Below are positions 6,629 through 6,629 of a DNA stretch of 6,629 nucleotides, piece after piece. This stretch comes from Actinomycetes bacterium (GTDB lineage Bacteria; Actinomycetota; Coriobacteriia; Anaerosomatales; JAJZPX01): positions 1 through 6,629 of the forward strand of contig JAJZPX010000053.1 of NCBI GenBank assembly GCA_021811025.1. Reading direction: 5' to 3'. How positions within the stretch are numbered: the first letter of the stretch is position 1; the number at the start of each line of letters is the position of its first letter. Below the pieces are notes generated by a model that made no database searches, was not told the DNA's origin, and worked only from the letters and a program-made list of their open reading frames with translations. Both the position numbers and the translations under genes were made by a program.

Positions 6629-6629
6629 C

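Overview
The window looks like a chromosomal segment from a GC-rich bacterium; by eye G+C is well above half, and third codon positions are mostly G or C. All seven genes I can support lie on the minus strand, so transcription runs from high to low coordinates. The first gene is a lipoprotein solute-binding protein with a free N-terminal tether, which fits either a Gram-positive high-GC organism (Actinomycetota-like) or another lipoprotein-rich high-GC phylum. The sequence alone does not settle the taxonomy. I see no phage, insertion sequence, CRISPR, tRNA or rRNA signal.

Layout in the direction of transcription: (1) 6432-6629, a GC-rich, purine-rich leader/promoter region; (2) 5214-6431, a lipoprotein solute-binding protein of the branched-chain amino acid/amide type; (3) a 94-nt spacer holding a perfect 13-bp inverted repeat that would form a strong mRNA hairpin; (4) 4379-5119 livG and 3637-4368 livF, the two ATPases; (5) 2753-3640 livH and 1650-2756 livM, the two permeases, each start overlapping the preceding stop by 4 bp; (6) 710-1618, an acetamidase/formamidase-family amidohydrolase 31 nt after livM; (7) a 164-nt gap with inverted repeats and a possible extended -10 promoter; (8) <1-545, the N-terminal half of uroporphyrinogen decarboxylase (hemE), cut by the window edge.

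Genes 2 to 6 read as one operon: binding protein, two ATPases, two permeases and an enzyme that splits short amides to ammonia and a carboxylate. The simplest reading is an uptake-and-hydrolysis module for an amide (formamide, acetamide or a related compound) used as a nitrogen source, comparable in logic to the fmd amide/urea systems of methylotrophs. The substrate is inferred from gene linkage; the Liv-type (HAAT) family also carries branched-chain amino acids and urea. hemE is probably a separate heme-biosynthesis transcription unit.

All parts belong to known families. The points most worth a second look are the transporter-amidase linkage, the atypical K-G-F-H-M gene order, the intergenic hairpin after the binding-protein gene, and a strong Shine-Dalgarno sequence lying too far upstream of the binding-protein start.
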